Shown one piece after another: positions 1-11,784 of a DNA stretch of 64,000 nucleotides. The DNA lies in contig NC_056418.1 in NCBI RefSeq assembly GCF_905147365.1, positions 13,515,262 to 13,579,261 on the forward strand, given 5' to 3'. Numbering within the stretch: position 1 is the stretch's first letter; the number at the start of each line of letters is the position of its first letter. Under the pieces are notes generated by a model. The model did not search any database and was not told where the DNA came from. It saw nothing but the letters and a program-made list of their open reading frames with translations. A program made the translations under genes and the position numbers. The DNA comes from Aricia agestis (lineage: Eukaryota > Arthropoda > Insecta > Lepidoptera > Lycaenidae).

Positions 1-257
1 CATCTGTCATCTAATTAGTCTATAACATAGACATAATATAATACTAAAGACCAACAAAGAGTGCGAGACAGAAGAAAATCCTTTATGGAATTATAACAAG
101 ATGAAAAGAGAGAGGCAGTCTAATGAAAATTGTAACAACTTTTATTTGACAGGTCGTCAAAAGTCGTCAATCGTTTTTATGCCCTTTCGGTATTTGCAAT
201 TTATTATTTAAATCGTATGTTATTTTCAACAAATACTATTATATATAACAATAATAA

Positions 258-1116
258 CTTGTGCTGTGAGTGATTGCAGTGTAAATCATAGGAATAATCC
301 TGAAAAATATACATTTCACCCGTAATTAATCTTCATGTCCTAATTGCTACGATGTGTTTATTTTTGCTATATTCTGGTCTTTAGTTCTCTATTTCAAATA
401 AAATATTGTGAATCCTCCTTTTTACTTTCATATTTTGCGTAACTAAAGGTACTATTGTTCCTATATTACACAAATTTTGAAGAAAAATTTTTCATCAAAA
501 TTTCTTACATATACGCTAGTGCTTAAATCAAATTTATCGATATGCTTATCGATATTTTACAATAACATAAATCTAAAATAAAAATCATTTACCTTTATAT
601 TTATCACCTTAAGCCCGGCCGCACATTATCCGAAATTTCTGATCAGAAAAATTCGGACGCCCGGCGGAACGCACTCTGTTCATACATTTTGTTGTAGACC
701 CATCATACTAAAAGAATTTCTGACGTGTCAAAATGTATGAGCGGGGCGGGGCGTCCGAATTTTTGTGATCAGAAATTCGGAAAATGTGCGGCCGGACTAA
801 AAAGGACATATTATCTTATTTTAACTAATATAATATAGTATAGTATAATATAGCTAATATAATATAACTACTATAATATAGAGTGACTCTAAAACTAGAG
901 GAAGGTTTATATTTATATATCATAATCATTTGTTTTACAGATTCCCTCAAGATCCTCTAATAAGAGGAAAATGGCTGAAATTAATTGGGCGTGTTGGTTG
1001 GAATCCCAAGAAAAATTCAACAATATGTAGGCAAACATTTCATTGAAAATGTTTAAAGAAAAATTAGAATAAATACTATTTTGGTTAAAGGAGCTATCCC
1101 AACTTTATTTGTGCCA
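258..1116 (+). pseudogene. THAP-domain gene relic, two exons, frameshifted
   Basis: Two pieces splice into one THAP zinc-finger domain. Exon A (about 258-321) reads TCAVSDC...NNPEKYTFHP and gives the first Cys pair. Exon B (941-1116, after the acceptor at 939-940) reads FPQDPLIRGKWLKLIG and GWNPKKNSTICRQ, then a basic tail ending KGAIPTLFVP. The donor at 322-323 and acceptor join in phase and recreate the family's F-H-x-F-P motif. Two defects show it is dead. One extra A after CRQ (about 1032) shifts the frame just before the expected His-Phe ligand pair, and a stop follows a few codons later in the restored frame. No start ATG is visible before the first Cys. THAP domains bind DNA; they occur in host regulators and in P-element-type transposases. 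The sequence cannot say which source this had. A good donor follows at 1117, so more exons once existed. Confidence 0.7.
613..797. mobile_element. PIF/Harbinger-type MITE
   Basis: Long inverted arms start GCCCGGCCGCACATT and end with the complement of GTCCGGCCGCACATT. The arms run about 50 bp each and are GC-rich inside AT-rich DNA. TAA lies directly on both sides (610-612 and 798-800), the 3-bp TWA duplication expected of PIF/Harbinger elements. It sits in the intron of the THAP relic and has no coding capacity. Confidence 0.75.
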
Positions 1117-1194
1117 GTAAGTTTGACATACTGTTGCACTTGTTACTGAAGCAATTATTAAAAATAAGCAATTATAAGCAATTAATGCTTTTTA

Positions 1195-1440
1195 GTTCAT
1201 TTATGATTATACTTATATGAACTAAAAAGTATTAAATAATCTTATTCTGTACTCAATCTTCATAATTTTGAAGTCGGTACCAGTCCTAAATATATAAGTT
1301 GCTGTTATACCTATTCTGTCAGAGAACTGGCGATTAGGTTAGCTGGTACCGATTGCAAAATAATGAAGATTGAGAACAGAATTAATACTGAGTACAGAAT
1401 AAGAATTTTTTAATACTTTTTAGTTCATTTAAGTATAATA
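1195..1440. repeat. Imperfect inverted repeat (MITE-like)
   Basis: Arms at about 1195-1290 and 1345-1440 pair over roughly 90 bp. Both carry ACTTTTTAGTTCAT, the string TTATTCTGTACTCA, AATCTTCAT and GGTACC. The left arm has a small internal palindrome around TTAGTTCAT/ATGAACTAA. No clear target duplication was found, so the superfamily is open. Confidence 0.5.
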
Positions 1441-1574
1441 TTACTATTGTCATTGCCTTGGAAGTCGGTTTTAAGTTTTTGTTTAAAAATAATAATTTTA
1501 CTCATTTTAGCTGTCCTTAACGTTTTCTATACTTACAGTTGGTGTTTTAAAAAATCAATATCAAAATTGCTTTA

Positions 1575-2010
1575 TTTCTGAACAAATCTAAAATAAAATA
1601 TATTTTCAGAATACATGGTGCCTACCACCGGTTCGGTAACTAAGCCGACGAGAAGAACCGGCGTAAGAAACTCGCACGCCCACTTTTTAGCAAAAAAAGT
1701 GAGAAAAAAAAAATCTTTTAAAACAAAATTTACAATGCTGTAACTAAAAATTATACAATGTAAACATAGATAGATACATAATAATTGTAAGTCATGTAGA
1801 AGTAGCCTTGCAAGCAGTCATTCAGCATTCTACTCCCAAGATGTGCCATCAATTATGAAATAATTTTGGCTTTGGCACAAAACGTTCTTTGACTACTTTT
1901 TTAAATTTATTAATCGAAAGATTTTGAACGTTTTCTGGGACCATATGTTCCCATTTGAATATCAAGGAGTCACTTCGATTTCTCATTGTTTCCATCACCA
2001 GACCACCACT
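1575..2010 (-). mobile_element. 5'-truncated Jockey-like LINE, C-terminus plus 3' UTR
   Basis: On the minus strand a decayed frame around 1860-2000 reads EHMVPENVQNLSINKFKK then VVKERFVPKPK. This matches the extreme C-terminus of the plus-strand LINE at 52.8-52.9 kb, which has the string LDKFKKAVKERLRAKAYY. Downstream (1611-1710 on the plus strand) is the family's 3' UTR block, with CCGGTTCGG, GAAGAACCGGCGTAAG and a following AAAAAGTGAGAAAA. The same block recurs at 19978-20090 and, reversed, at 53893-54010. The copy is inactive. Confidence 0.6.
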
Positions 2011-2164
2011 TTTGTGAACATGATACCTACTCGGAACAATACAATGTACAGCAAAAGAAAAAATTTGAAAATCGGTTCATAAACGGCGGAGTAATCGTTG
2101 AACATACATAAAAATATATCCACAGGCGAACGTCTAGACTCCTCCTGTTTGGAAGTCGGTTCAA

Positions 2165-2975
2165 AATAATTGTAATAAAATATTATGATATTTTATAATA
2201 TGTATTTAATTTAAGAATAAAATATAATATACTATGTGTGTTGTTTACTTTCAACGTTTACTTTCAATGTAAGGACTGATTTACCAGATAGATTTTATCT
2301 GAGTAATAAATAAGTAACTTTATAATGTGTTATGTGTAAATTATTTACCCCTATAAGAACCTCATGTCATAACATATCCGACGATTGAAAAATAATTCCA
2401 AAAGATGATGAAGAAGAAAGAATGTGTATCTACTTTTCAATCGTCACCTTTTTTTGCCAATTAAAATTTATGATACCTAATTTGAAATACAAATCTATCA
2501 AAGTTGCATATTATTTATTTCTTATAGAAACTCAGCTAAAATAACTCGAACGGACTAAACTATCGATAGCAAAATACTATACTATCGATAATAAAATATA
2601 CATCACTAGCACACGCACACATTGACAGATCAAAAAGGGTCACGCATTTTCGAGTTGTCAGGTGGTCTTTACGACAGTATATATTATGTCTATGGTCTAT
2701 AACTAGATTCTACATACCGCCCACCATGAATGTATGTAATAAATACATTCGTAACCTTGATAAAACCGCCTACCGTGAAACAGTACCGAGGGCCGGTGAC
2801 ATAACAGTGCTAATAACAATCATTATAATATTGTTATAACAAGTTTCAACTAAATTTCTCCCTGCACAAACACTCTAAAATAAACTGTTCATAATATACT
2901 ACCAAATGTAAAAATACACAACGCCATTCTCTTTAATAAATGTTCTCCAAAATCAAATTATAAATAACATTAATC
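2165..2975. other. Gene-free AT-rich stretch
   Basis: No reading frame or repeat structure that can be supported. There are scattered ATCGATA-type strings (2556-2592) and AT-rich filler between the LINE fragment and the Pao fragment. Confidence 0.5.
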
Positions 2976-2979
2976 TATC

Positions 2980-3527
2980 CTACTTTAAATTCTTGCGACA
3001 TCACTGGGACCCTACCAGATAATATCCATCCAAAATGAGTATTTTGCGCCGTTAAATTGTATGACGTATCTCGAAGAATACCATTTCTTAAAATACGTCC
3101 ATAAATTTCAGCACCTAATATAACATCTATTTTACCAGGCTTGTCAAAACGAGGATCTGCTAATTTTAAGGATGATAACTCTGGCCAATCAACGATGTGT
3201 GTAACTTCTACCGCGGGGGTTGACGGTAGATCACTCAGAACATAGGCTTGTACGTTACAATTAAAATCACTAGTATTATATACAGTCCACTGACTGTATA
3301 TTAAATTCTACCATTTCTTTGATAGCCACGTTCTGATCCTCTCCTCCTACACCAGTTACAGCTCCTTCTACCGGTATCCTTTGAAGACTTAAAATTTCTG
3401 CCATTCTCTCGGTGACAATTGAAGCTTGAGAGCCCTGATCGAGTAATGCTTGCTCGTACAGTCTCTGGGTTCCGCGTAAACTTTCGCCATTCAAAATGTA
3501 GCACCTCCACCTATGTCGCCACATTTC
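2980..3527 (-). mobile_element. BEL/Pao LTR-retrotransposon fragment (protease to RT linker)
   Basis: Translated on the minus strand, the first part (3524-3279) reads YEQALLDQGSQASIVTERMA, the aspartic-protease region of BEL/Pao polyproteins. The usual D-S-G active-site string is D-Q-G here. After one frame change near 3275 the next frame continues through AVEVTHIVDWPELSSLKLAD to VILGAEIYGRILRNGI and TAQNTHFGWILSGRVPV, the conserved linker before reverse transcriptase in Pao elements. No RT, integrase or LTR is found. The fragment carries a stop and frameshift and is inactive. What is seen is the motif order; the family assignment rests on known BEL/Pao proteins. Confidence 0.75.
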
Positions 3528-3657
3528 ATAACACTCGATCGTGGTTAGGTTACATTGTAACAGACACTAATTAAAGCGCGGGGGCCGGGGGGCCGTGACA
3601 AACAAAATAATTACGTGTTAGCTATACAACTACGCGCGTGGTACTAAACGGTCGCCG

Positions 3658-4056
3658 CAGTGTTGCCAGACAGCCAACTCGGTTTCTCCCCAAGTGTTGC
3701 CCGAAATCCCCCCAAAATTCGGGATTTCAAGAAAAATCCCCCCACAAATTATAAAAGAAAAATTTTGTTCATTATGAATGGGAATTTCACAAATGGATAC
3801 GATGAATGTACACTATTTCTGCAATAGCGTCTAATCTTTATAGAATCAGCATCTTCGCGAGCTCCTTGATCATTTTTATGGTTCCGTAAGTCGTAACCAA
3901 AGGGTAAAAACGGGCCCATAGTACTTAGATTTCGCCGTCTGTTCCCAGATTTTTTCCTCCAACAATCCCCCCAAAAAATTGTTCCCCCCAATTTTCCCCC
4001 CATCACCTAAAAAAACCCCCAAATTTGGGGGGATTCCCCCCAATCTGGCATCACTG
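3658..4056. mobile_element. hAT-type non-autonomous element with 8-bp duplication
   Basis: Ends CAGTGTTGCCAGA and, reversed, CAGTGATGCCAGATTGG. GGTCGCCG lies on both sides (3650-3657 and 4057-4064), a perfect 8-bp target duplication, the size made by hAT transposases. The interior holds C-rich and G-rich runs and a strip with AACCAAAGGGTAAAAACGGG, also seen at 23.8 kb. No transposase is present. Confidence 0.8.
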
Positions 4057-4189
4057 GGTCGCCGGCGGCCGGCGACCGGCGGGCCTCCCGCCTCCCACCC
4101 CGCGCGTCACCCCCGCTTTACCCCTACGCATAACCGGTCATCCGACTGGATATATGAACTTATGAAGTGACCATTGTGCATCGATTTTT

Positions 4190-4408
4190 TTTGAGATAAA
4201 ATATGTTAGTGTAAAAAAATTAACACCCTACTTTTTTGGTTTAATGGACTCACCTAATGATACATAAGTGATAAGCCCCAAAAAAAATTTGACAGGTAGG
4301 TTTAATTGCACCCTGTATGTATTATTGATAAGAAGAAGACGACGGCGATGTCAGCGTAATCGTCGAAATAGAGGTCCCGTTTTTACCTCTTGGGTACGGA
4401 ACCCTAAC
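4190..4408. repeat. Fragments of two dispersed repeats
   Basis: Around 4306-4320 is TTGCACCCTGTATG, one end of the common lepidopteran mariner-type MITEs. Around 4375-4405 is the reverse complement of the CCGTACCCAAAGGG/AAAACGGG repeat found at 23.8 kb. Neither is complete. Confidence 0.4.
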
Positions 4409-4496
4409 AAAACATAATAATTATATTATTATATTAAAAAAAACATTAAATAGGGAGGGAAGAGCGCGGGCGGCTTGTCGTTGCATCGACGCAACG

Positions 4497-4572
4497 TTGT
4501 GGTTGCGATGTGGTTGCGACGTGGTTGCGACGTGGTTGCGACGTGGTCGTGATGTGGTCGCGATGTGGTCGG
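4497..4572 (+). repeat. Short tandem repeat, about 12-bp unit
   Basis: The string GCGACGTGGTTG and close variants (GTGATGTGGTCG, GCGATGTGGTCG) repeat about six times. This makes the local GC-rich open frames that appear here; they are by-products of the repeat. The rest of 4410-5072 shows nothing gene-like. Confidence 0.7.
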
Positions 4573-5075
4573 TATTTGACAAGTGTGAATGGTCCAGTGC
4601 ATTTACAATACGAAATATACGCCCGACCACGTCGTGTAGTTATCGTGTGGTTGCGGTTGTCGCGTGGTTGTGGTACGTGTGGGTTGGCCCTAATATTATC
4701 ATTTATCTTGGTTAGCATTTTCTATGTAGTTGCGAGCACAGCTGTCGACGTTTAAATGATAAATCAATAAAACGCTGGAATGTACAGCCAGATCGATAAC
4801 GTAACAAATAAGCTATATTGATCGCAATCCAAAACACGTGAATACTATCAACTTTACACGGTATAGAAGATAATATTCACAAATAACATTTTGATTTCAA
4901 ACAAAACTCAGTAAGGGCGGCTATATAATGCTACCAATAGTATCAACTGGGTATTAAAAAAGAAAAACAATTCCACATTAACAATAGTATGGACAATTTG
5001 AATTTTTTTAAGAAGATCACAGTGTAATGAAACGAAGAATATTTTTGGTTAAGTAGGACTCTCCTACCCAGCTTA

Positions 5076-5315
5076 TGCCTGTTTTCACCAACCGCCTCCT
5101 AACGCTAAGTGGTCCTCTAGCGGCCATTAAGGGTACATAATATTATCCTTCAAGATTTCACGAATGTTTGTGTGCCACGTTCGTCCTTAGGGCGTAAGAA
5201 CTTTTGCAAAACATTACTATTTTTAAATGTGTTTGTTTTAAGAGATGTTTGACCCGCAAAGATCGCTAGGGAACACTTAGCGTTAGGAGACCGTTGGTGT
5301 TGGTGAAAACAGGCA
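5076..5315. mobile_element. PIF/Harbinger-type MITE
   Basis: The left end TGCCTGTTTTCACCAAC matches the reversed right end. The arms extend about 40 bp through CCTAACGCTAAGTG. TTA lies on both sides (5073-5075 and 5316-5318), the TWA duplication of this superfamily. There is no coding sequence. Confidence 0.75.
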
Positions 5316-5339
5316 TTAGTGACGAACATTAATAAAGTA

Positions 5340-5650
5340 CTTTTTTTATGAAATAAGGGGGCAAACAAGCAAACGGGTCACCTGATGGAAAGCAACTTCT
5401 GTCGCCCATGGACACTCGCAGCATCAGAAGAGCTGCAAGTGCGTTGCCGGCCTTTTAAGAGGAAATAGGGTAATAGGGGAGGGTAGAGAAGAGAAGGGAA
5501 GGGAATAGGATAGGGGATTGGGCCTCCGGTAAACTCACTCACTCGGCGAAACACAGCGCAAGCGCTGTTTCACGCCGGTTTTCTGTGAGAACGTGGTATT
5601 TCTCCGGTCGAGCCGGCCCATTCGTGCCGAAGCTTGGCTCTCCCACGTAT
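5340..5650 (-). mobile_element. SINE-like element, full-length copy
   Basis: This is the minus-strand relative of the copy at 12265-12580. Its body begins (minus strand) TACGTGGGAGAGCCA. It continues through GGCCGGCTCGACCGGAG, a CCCTA/CCCTTC-rich stretch, and a last ~125 bp that ends ...GCCCCCTTATTTCAT followed by the A tail (seen here as T run 5341-5347). The last 125 bp are shared with the LINE at 33.3 kb. The insertion ends next to the terminal repeat of the 5652-7222 element. Confidence 0.75.
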
Positions 5651-5651
5651 T

Positions 5652-7222
5652 TCGTCGTATCCTACGAATAAGGGCGCTGTTGCAAAAACCCTACTTTACA
5701 GGAGAAGGTTTTTTGTATTTATTTCAAAATATTGTTAGACAACTTTTAGAAATTAATTATGAAATTATCGCATAACTACGTAGCGGTTCCTATGAAATTT
5801 TGAATGAGACGTTTAATTTGATATTTCGGGTACATCTGTCCCTAATTTCTTTTTTCGGCGGAGTAAATTAAGTCTCATCACGTTTATGCCTTTTTTGTGC
5901 GGATTCAACGGGGTGTTAAGAGCATTTGTGTCTTTTTAGTGTCATTTTATAAAAGCTGAAAGTTTTCCTGTATGAACAAACAGCAACTATAGAATTTCGA
6001 TCGCGTTTAGGAGATATCCAGTTTTGAAGGTCTACTTATCCTTCAATACAGTGTAAAGCGCTTTTTTTTCTTACTTCTTTCGGAAATGTAGGAATCTCAT
6101 CTCAGACACCCTTAATTATTCCCTAAAATGCCAAAAGTATTACACTTTAAGGTGGTATGGCAGTGGGAAGTAACTGGCATAAGTTGTCTGGCAATAGGAA
6201 GCAACTGTCATAAGGGTCCGTCAGTGGGAGACGAGATTCGAGAGAGAGAGTGGGAGAGAGGAAAAAAAATACCTTAAATTTTATCGAAGGTGCGGTAGAC
6301 TTTGGGTACGTTCAGTTACTCACAGTTCGTCCAATAAACCAAAAAAATTGATAGTAATAAAAAAAGTTTCGTTACACTCACTCTCGATACACCAAAAGCG
6401 CTTTTCCTAAATTTTTAGTAAAAAAGAAACTTTTTTTTCAATTCTTTCAGGCACCTGGGACTGTTTTCGTTTTCTAGAACCTAAAAATAAAATAAAAAAA
6501 ACTCAAATTATATTGTGGAATATTATTTTATATTTAAACATTCTTGTAGCACACTACCTTTAACTATTTTTCTATACGGCGGAAAAAGCCACAAAGTTCA
6601 CTGCGGCTTTTTAACAAAATTAAAACAAAACATTATAAACTTTCAATTATATACTTTTCGAAATGGTTAGTATATAAAAGGCAAATTCATGTAATAATTT
6701 TTCCAATAATAACTGTTCAACTAAAGAAAAATTAAAGAAATAAATTTTGTACATAGAAAAAGGCAACAAAAGCCATTAGAGCAAACAATTCCCTAGTACT
6801 AGTACTAAGAGACGATTCCGTGGAAAAAGGCCACAGACACAATAGTGTCTTTTTTCCAGGTAATTACTTTTAAGAATGTAAAACATTTTTTATACTTACT
6901 GTGTCTTCCCTTTTACGGTTAACACAAAGTAATTTAAACAAAAAACAGTGCGTTGTGGTGGCGCGAGCGCCTCGTCGCCGCCCCGCGCGTCCTTTCACAC
7001 ACTGTAAGAAAACGGTCACTGAAGCCTTTGTTGCTTTTTACGCCGGGGAATTTGAGAGCTAACAAATGTGGCATTTTTAAAACTTCATTTACTGGTTATT
7101 AAAATTAACTTTTTACTATTTTTTACACTGAAGATTATAGATAATGAGCTGCCGATTTCGATTATGCAATAAAAATAAAAAGCCATAGTGACCAGGGCGC
7201 CCTTATTCGTAGGATACGACGA
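5652..7222. mobile_element. Putative 1.57-kb non-autonomous DNA transposon
   Basis: A perfect 26-bp inverted repeat bounds the interval: TCGTCGTATCCTACGAATAA plus GGGCGC at 5652-5677, and its reverse complement at 7197-7222. The interior is AT-rich with no long reading frame. It has a small inner palindrome near 6820-6860 (GGAAAAAGG...CCTTTTTTCC type) and a GC-rich island at about 6953-6993. No target duplication could be fixed, so the superfamily is unknown. Two unrelated insertions sharing this end would be the alternative reading. Confidence 0.5.
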
Positions 7223-7467
7223 TTTGTACTGTAATTAAATAAAGATTTTAACATAACCTTAAAATATATTGTATCTGTCAAACTCTTCATTCATCATCAC
7301 TATGTCTCTGACTGCGGCCGTTAGCTCAAAAGTCAAAAGGCATCTAAATGTTGAAGTCTTCGTTTCCCTCTCGTGTTTTTTCTTAAATATATTTATTCAT
7401 AAAACTCTACTGCATAATTACGTTTTAAATCTCGCCAAACTAATTGACAGCGAGTAATTGTTTGACG

Positions 7468-7491
7468 TTTTTTTTTTTTTTTTTTTTTTTT
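7468..7491. repeat. T24 homopolymer
   Basis: An uninterrupted run of 24 T in the stretch between the 5652-7222 element and the Yippee-like exon. It could be the reversed tail of a retrocopy, but no flanking retroelement sequence is recognised. The rest of 7223-8029 is intron without visible features. Confidence 0.6.
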
Positions 7492-8029
7492 CGAAAGGGT
7501 CTAAGCTACTGGTCTGGTTAAGACCATGGTAGTTTAATCGTGGCTATAACTAGTCTGTTGCTAGTTGGTTTGGAAATAAACAATGAGGGGGGCCTGGCCC
7601 CCTCCCCTAAAGTCACACGTGTGACATTCTAGACGGGCAATATTGGGGAGAGCTACGAAAATAAGCTATTTTTATCTGACGTGGGTTGTTTGACGGCGAA
7701 CGGCAGTTCGAACGGCGTAATTACGCCAACACTACGCAATAAAAGTGACTGGACTAATGAAAATGACATTAAGAGCTCACAGTTCAAGTTATTTTTGGAA
7801 GCAATTTCTACGGCTGATAGCTAATCCATATCCATAATACATTATAAAATATGCGAAAGTCTGTCTGTCTGGCTGTTACCACCCCTCTCTCAAAATCGTC
7901 AAACTTATCATTCACTTAGATGTGAAATTCGGTGTAAAAGATACTATTTGAGTTCCAAGAAATGACAGAATTTTTGACTTTGTAACATTCTACGGGGCCA
8001 GTTCTTAATTAATTTTCTTTTTTTTTCAG

Positions 8030-8119
8030 GAGCACGCGTTCGAGTCCAGTCAGAAATACAAGGAGGGCAAGTTCATAATCGAACTAGCTCACATGGTGAA
8101 AGAGAACGGTTGGGACTAG
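8030..8119 (+). CDS. Yippee-like protein (YPEL1-4 type), last coding exon
   Basis: A pyrimidine tract and CAG acceptor (8027-8029) are followed by a 29-codon exon in phase 0 that ends in TAG. It reads EHAFESSQKYKEGKFI, then IELAHMVKENGWD. This is the conserved C-terminus of YPEL1-4 proteins, small (about 120-residue) Yippee zinc-binding-fold proteins associated with the nucleus, centrosome and spindle. It is clearly this branch and not YPEL5/fly Yippee, which end RVILE...EGFE. The upstream exons carrying the four zinc Cys were not found in 1-8029 and should lie left of the window. An AATAAA at 8329-8334 is a plausible polyadenylation signal 210 bp after the stop. Confidence 0.9.
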   Translation, partial: EHAFESSQKYKEGKFIIELAHMVKENGWD

Positions 8120-8328
8120 CCATGTCTGTGACTATAGTGCTGTGCCCGCGGACTTGTCAATTATCGAGAAAGTGATCGATGTGTGTGGACCCGCGCAGGG
8201 AGCCATCGTGATTGAATCGCCGGTGTAGGCCGTTTAAGATCGCTCGGTGAAAGTGGAGGGGGAAAATTTGACACAGGAGATGTAGTGGTGTAAATTTGTG
8301 GTGGGCCAAAACCCGTTATCATCAAAGA

Positions 8329-8334
8329 AATAAA
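8329..8334 (+). terminator. Candidate poly(A) signal of the Yippee-like gene
   Basis: AATAAA lies 210 bp after the stop codon, in otherwise non-coding sequence. It is the first such hexamer downstream on this strand. The real 3' UTR could be longer. Confidence 0.4.
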
Positions 8335-11300
8335 TGTATAGGCATGTGACGGGCCTATGTAATTTGGTCGGATTATCAGTTAGTACTTAGTACATGTACA
8401 AGACGTGTGTACAGAGCAAAAGCAACCCGTCTGTTCACTAATCGACCAATAGCGTGTGCCGTGCGCGCACGCTTCGCCTCACCAATGAGACTTAAAAATC
8501 GCGAATCTTCCTTCCATTTTTGCCGGGCGATCTTAAAGTTGTGAGCCTGTGTTCCGCGTGAATCGATCGGCCTCGTCGCATATTATTTTTATCAAATTGG
8601 AGAATTATTATTGAAATAACGCGGCCGATGGATTCACGTTACTTATGATCGGTTTGTAACGTTTTTTGGCATGAATTTATCAAGTAGGTAATTGGCGATT
8701 TTATTGGCTAACGTCAAAATATTACCAATCATAGCTGTGAATAACTGCTGTCAAAAAACTTTAGAAACTGGGCATTAGCGATCGACGTTACAATTATAAG
8801 TTAGAGATCTCAGCCGCCATCTTAGGCGAAGGCTTAGAATTTACGTTTTAGTTTTATTTGACGCTCCGCAAGCGCATCTTAAGTTGTATTAGTTTAATTA
8901 TGCGTCGTATTAAGAGAACAACTAATATTTTCTCTTGTCCCCTTAACCTGTGATAAGTATGTTAGTATAGACTTTGAATTTCTTGAAGGTTTTTTCTCAA
9001 GAGTTGCTCAGAGGTGACAGTTGTATGTTCCTAATAATTTCAATTGTGCAAGTTATTTTTTTTCTTTTCGAGGAAACTAGTCGAACCTTCAATTGAAGTA
9101 AATTCCATTTTATTTTTATTTTATTTTTTATATTTTAAACTATGATTTTTTATGACGGCTCCGACTGTTCCTCACATTCTTGACAAAAGTTCTTCTTGTG
9201 ATGGAATACTTATGATTTTTGATTTCATAAAACGTGATAGTCGATAGTTGGAAGGAATAGATAGTTTTATAGCGAAGACAGGCAGGGAGAGAAGAGTTTT
9301 ATTATTCATTTATTGTTTCTTAATGTAATTATAATTAGTAGAGACATTTAACCCCGTATATTTTATCGAGATATGCATATTATGGTACTTTATTTACGAT
9401 GCAATGTATGTAAGTCATTGCATGAGCTTCTATCGACTAAAAGTATCGATACGAGAACAACACTAGCGTGAATAAATTATAGTCATTTTCTGGTTTGTGC
9501 CGCTTTGCTCCTCGACTGGAAGTACCTTTAATTGTCTAATAACGGTTTTATTGATTTCTCTTTTTAGCTAATAGACAGCGTTTTACTGTCTTACACGCCT
9601 AATAGAGGAGACATAAAAGTGTACATTCGTTACAGTCGGGGAAGAGTTGCCTATGTATGATGTATTATGTATTTACCTAGTGTATTTACATTTTTAATTT
9701 CATTTTAATCATCACATAAAAAGCAAAGGAACAAGTCATGAAGATGACTACATAATAATTTGTTCACCTACCCTAATGCCCTAGCAAGGAAACGGAAATT
9801 TTTGGATTTGTAACTTACTACTTAAAGGAAAAATGCTGGTTGTTTTCTAGATGTTAGCAGAATTTTTTGTAGCTAAATATTTTATTTTTTATTTTGACAC
9901 AAATAATTTTGCCAGTGGAATGGACTTTTACGAATCACCTCATTTTACAACTTTCCTATTCTATTACATAATGAAACTATAGAATTTTTATTGCGTATTT
10001 TTTCCTGCATATTTCTTTTGAGTAGTAAAGTTTACGTCATCAAAATATCTAAGCGTTTAACTGCCATTAGATATAAAACATTTGTAATTTACACAAATAA
10101 TATCAATGTAAGTTACATCGTAATATATTATTTTTACAATATGGCTGTTCGTAATATACTGGCCGAAAGACGTACCTATATGCAGAGGTTTTAATCTCAT
10201 ATAAAAATATTAGACGCTGGAGCGATCGTATAATATTATTTTCATAAAAATACCACAAATTGTATATTATATGTATATGTCTATCCTGAACAGATTATGT
10301 ATATTAAAATATTCTTGTAAGATTTTATGACCCTAAATGTTCAAAGTACACTAACATAGCTTGAAATAGTCACAGAAGAAAAATAATAAAAATCTATAAA
10401 AAAAAGCATTGTAAAGTTATGTCTTCTATTTTTATATGAGTAGGTTCATAGTGTGGCATAAACCCAACCATAGAGAATAGAATGCGCGGGAACAAAATTT
10501 ATCCTAAAGCTAGGTATGTTCTGAATTTAAAAAATCTGAAAATGTGACAGTTGGGCAGAAGGCGGGAAAACTGTACACATCTAGCGCACTCAATGAAATA
10601 GTTAGGTTTATGTCAAACTGGTAGAAGAGGTTTTTGAATACTACACCAAATCATAATAGAGTTTAATAGTTGACGCAACGGGGTTAGGTGTGAGTTGCAT
10701 AGGCCCACTCCCACCAGTTTGGGTTATTGATAATAAAAATCGTTGACAAACGATGCCTTCTTTTTATTTTTTCTGAATTTAGATAATAAACAAGTGAATT
10801 GAATTATTTGACGTTTCCAAAAACAACAGTAGAAGAACTCTTAAATAATGACAACTCGCAGCGAGAGACTAACTGCAATAGTCTTCGTTTTTTTTTTACA
10901 ATCTACCCACACCTAATCTCAGGGCGCAGTATTTTCACCCGTTACGGGCCTACTGTTGTAATATTGTCATTGTTGTTCTATGTAAGAGTTGTACACATTT
11001 CTGTTCAAACCCTAGACGTTTTCGTTCGTATCGATGTTAAAATAGATGTAAATATGCGTGTCAAATGAAAAATCTTTACCAAGAATAATTCTACTTGAAA
11101 AAACGACCTTATTAAAACTTTTTATTGAATCTTACAAAATTCTAGGGTTGTGCCAGACGTACTATCGATAAAAAGGAAGATGACCTGTCAAAAAACGCTT
11201 ACCACAAAATTATGGAGGGTAGGTGGAGGAGAACTGTCTTATATGGGGGATATTTGAAAAAGTGTCCAGCTGTACGCAGTAAATAACAGTTGAAAAATCC

Positions 11301-11780
11301 TCCAAGAGTGGCGCTAGCTGCAGCAAAGGGTATGGAATGAATGTAGCCGTTGGTGACAAAATATAAATTGAAGTATATTAAAATATAACCTAAAATAGAT
11401 GAAATAAAAGCTGCTATATGATTTAAAATGTACCCTGTTCCTACTGTAGCGCCACCATAATTGAACGCATTTCAGCGGACACTTTTTACATACAGAGATA
11501 GTTCTACTCCATCTACACTCCATACACAAAATGTAAAGGTTCATTTGACATGTTTGGAAATCACGTGTTTTTCGCACCAATCATGAAAACTACACGGTGA
11601 GAAATCGTTTTATATCGCTTTTAGATGCTAAAAATTGGTGTTCAATATTAAATCGGTGATATAGGTCGGATACGTCTTTCTTAATGTAAGATTAGTCGAT
11701 AACGCATCGCAAGGTCACATGTCTGTTAATGTAATCGTATATCTGTTTACATAGGATTAAGAGTATAAGGGTGTGAATTT
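8335..11780. other. Gene-free intergenic stretch
   Basis: Either a long 3' UTR of the Yippee-like gene or intergenic DNA. An imperfect inverted repeat (GTGAATCGATCGGCC at about 8558 against GGCCGATGGATTCAC at about 8620) encloses a 48-bp spacer. A piece near 8345-8375 resembles the MITE family at 16.6 kb. Open frames such as 9991-10194, 10799-11068 and 11314-11580 have no recognisable domain and codon composition like the background. Confidence 0.5.
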
Positions 11781-11784
11781 ACAG

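Noticed and set aside
4421..4755. Several overlapping frames on both strands
   Set aside because: They arise from the 12-bp GC-rich tandem repeat.
10799..11068. 89-codon open frame
   Set aside because: No domain, no splice context, composition like the surrounding AT-rich DNA.
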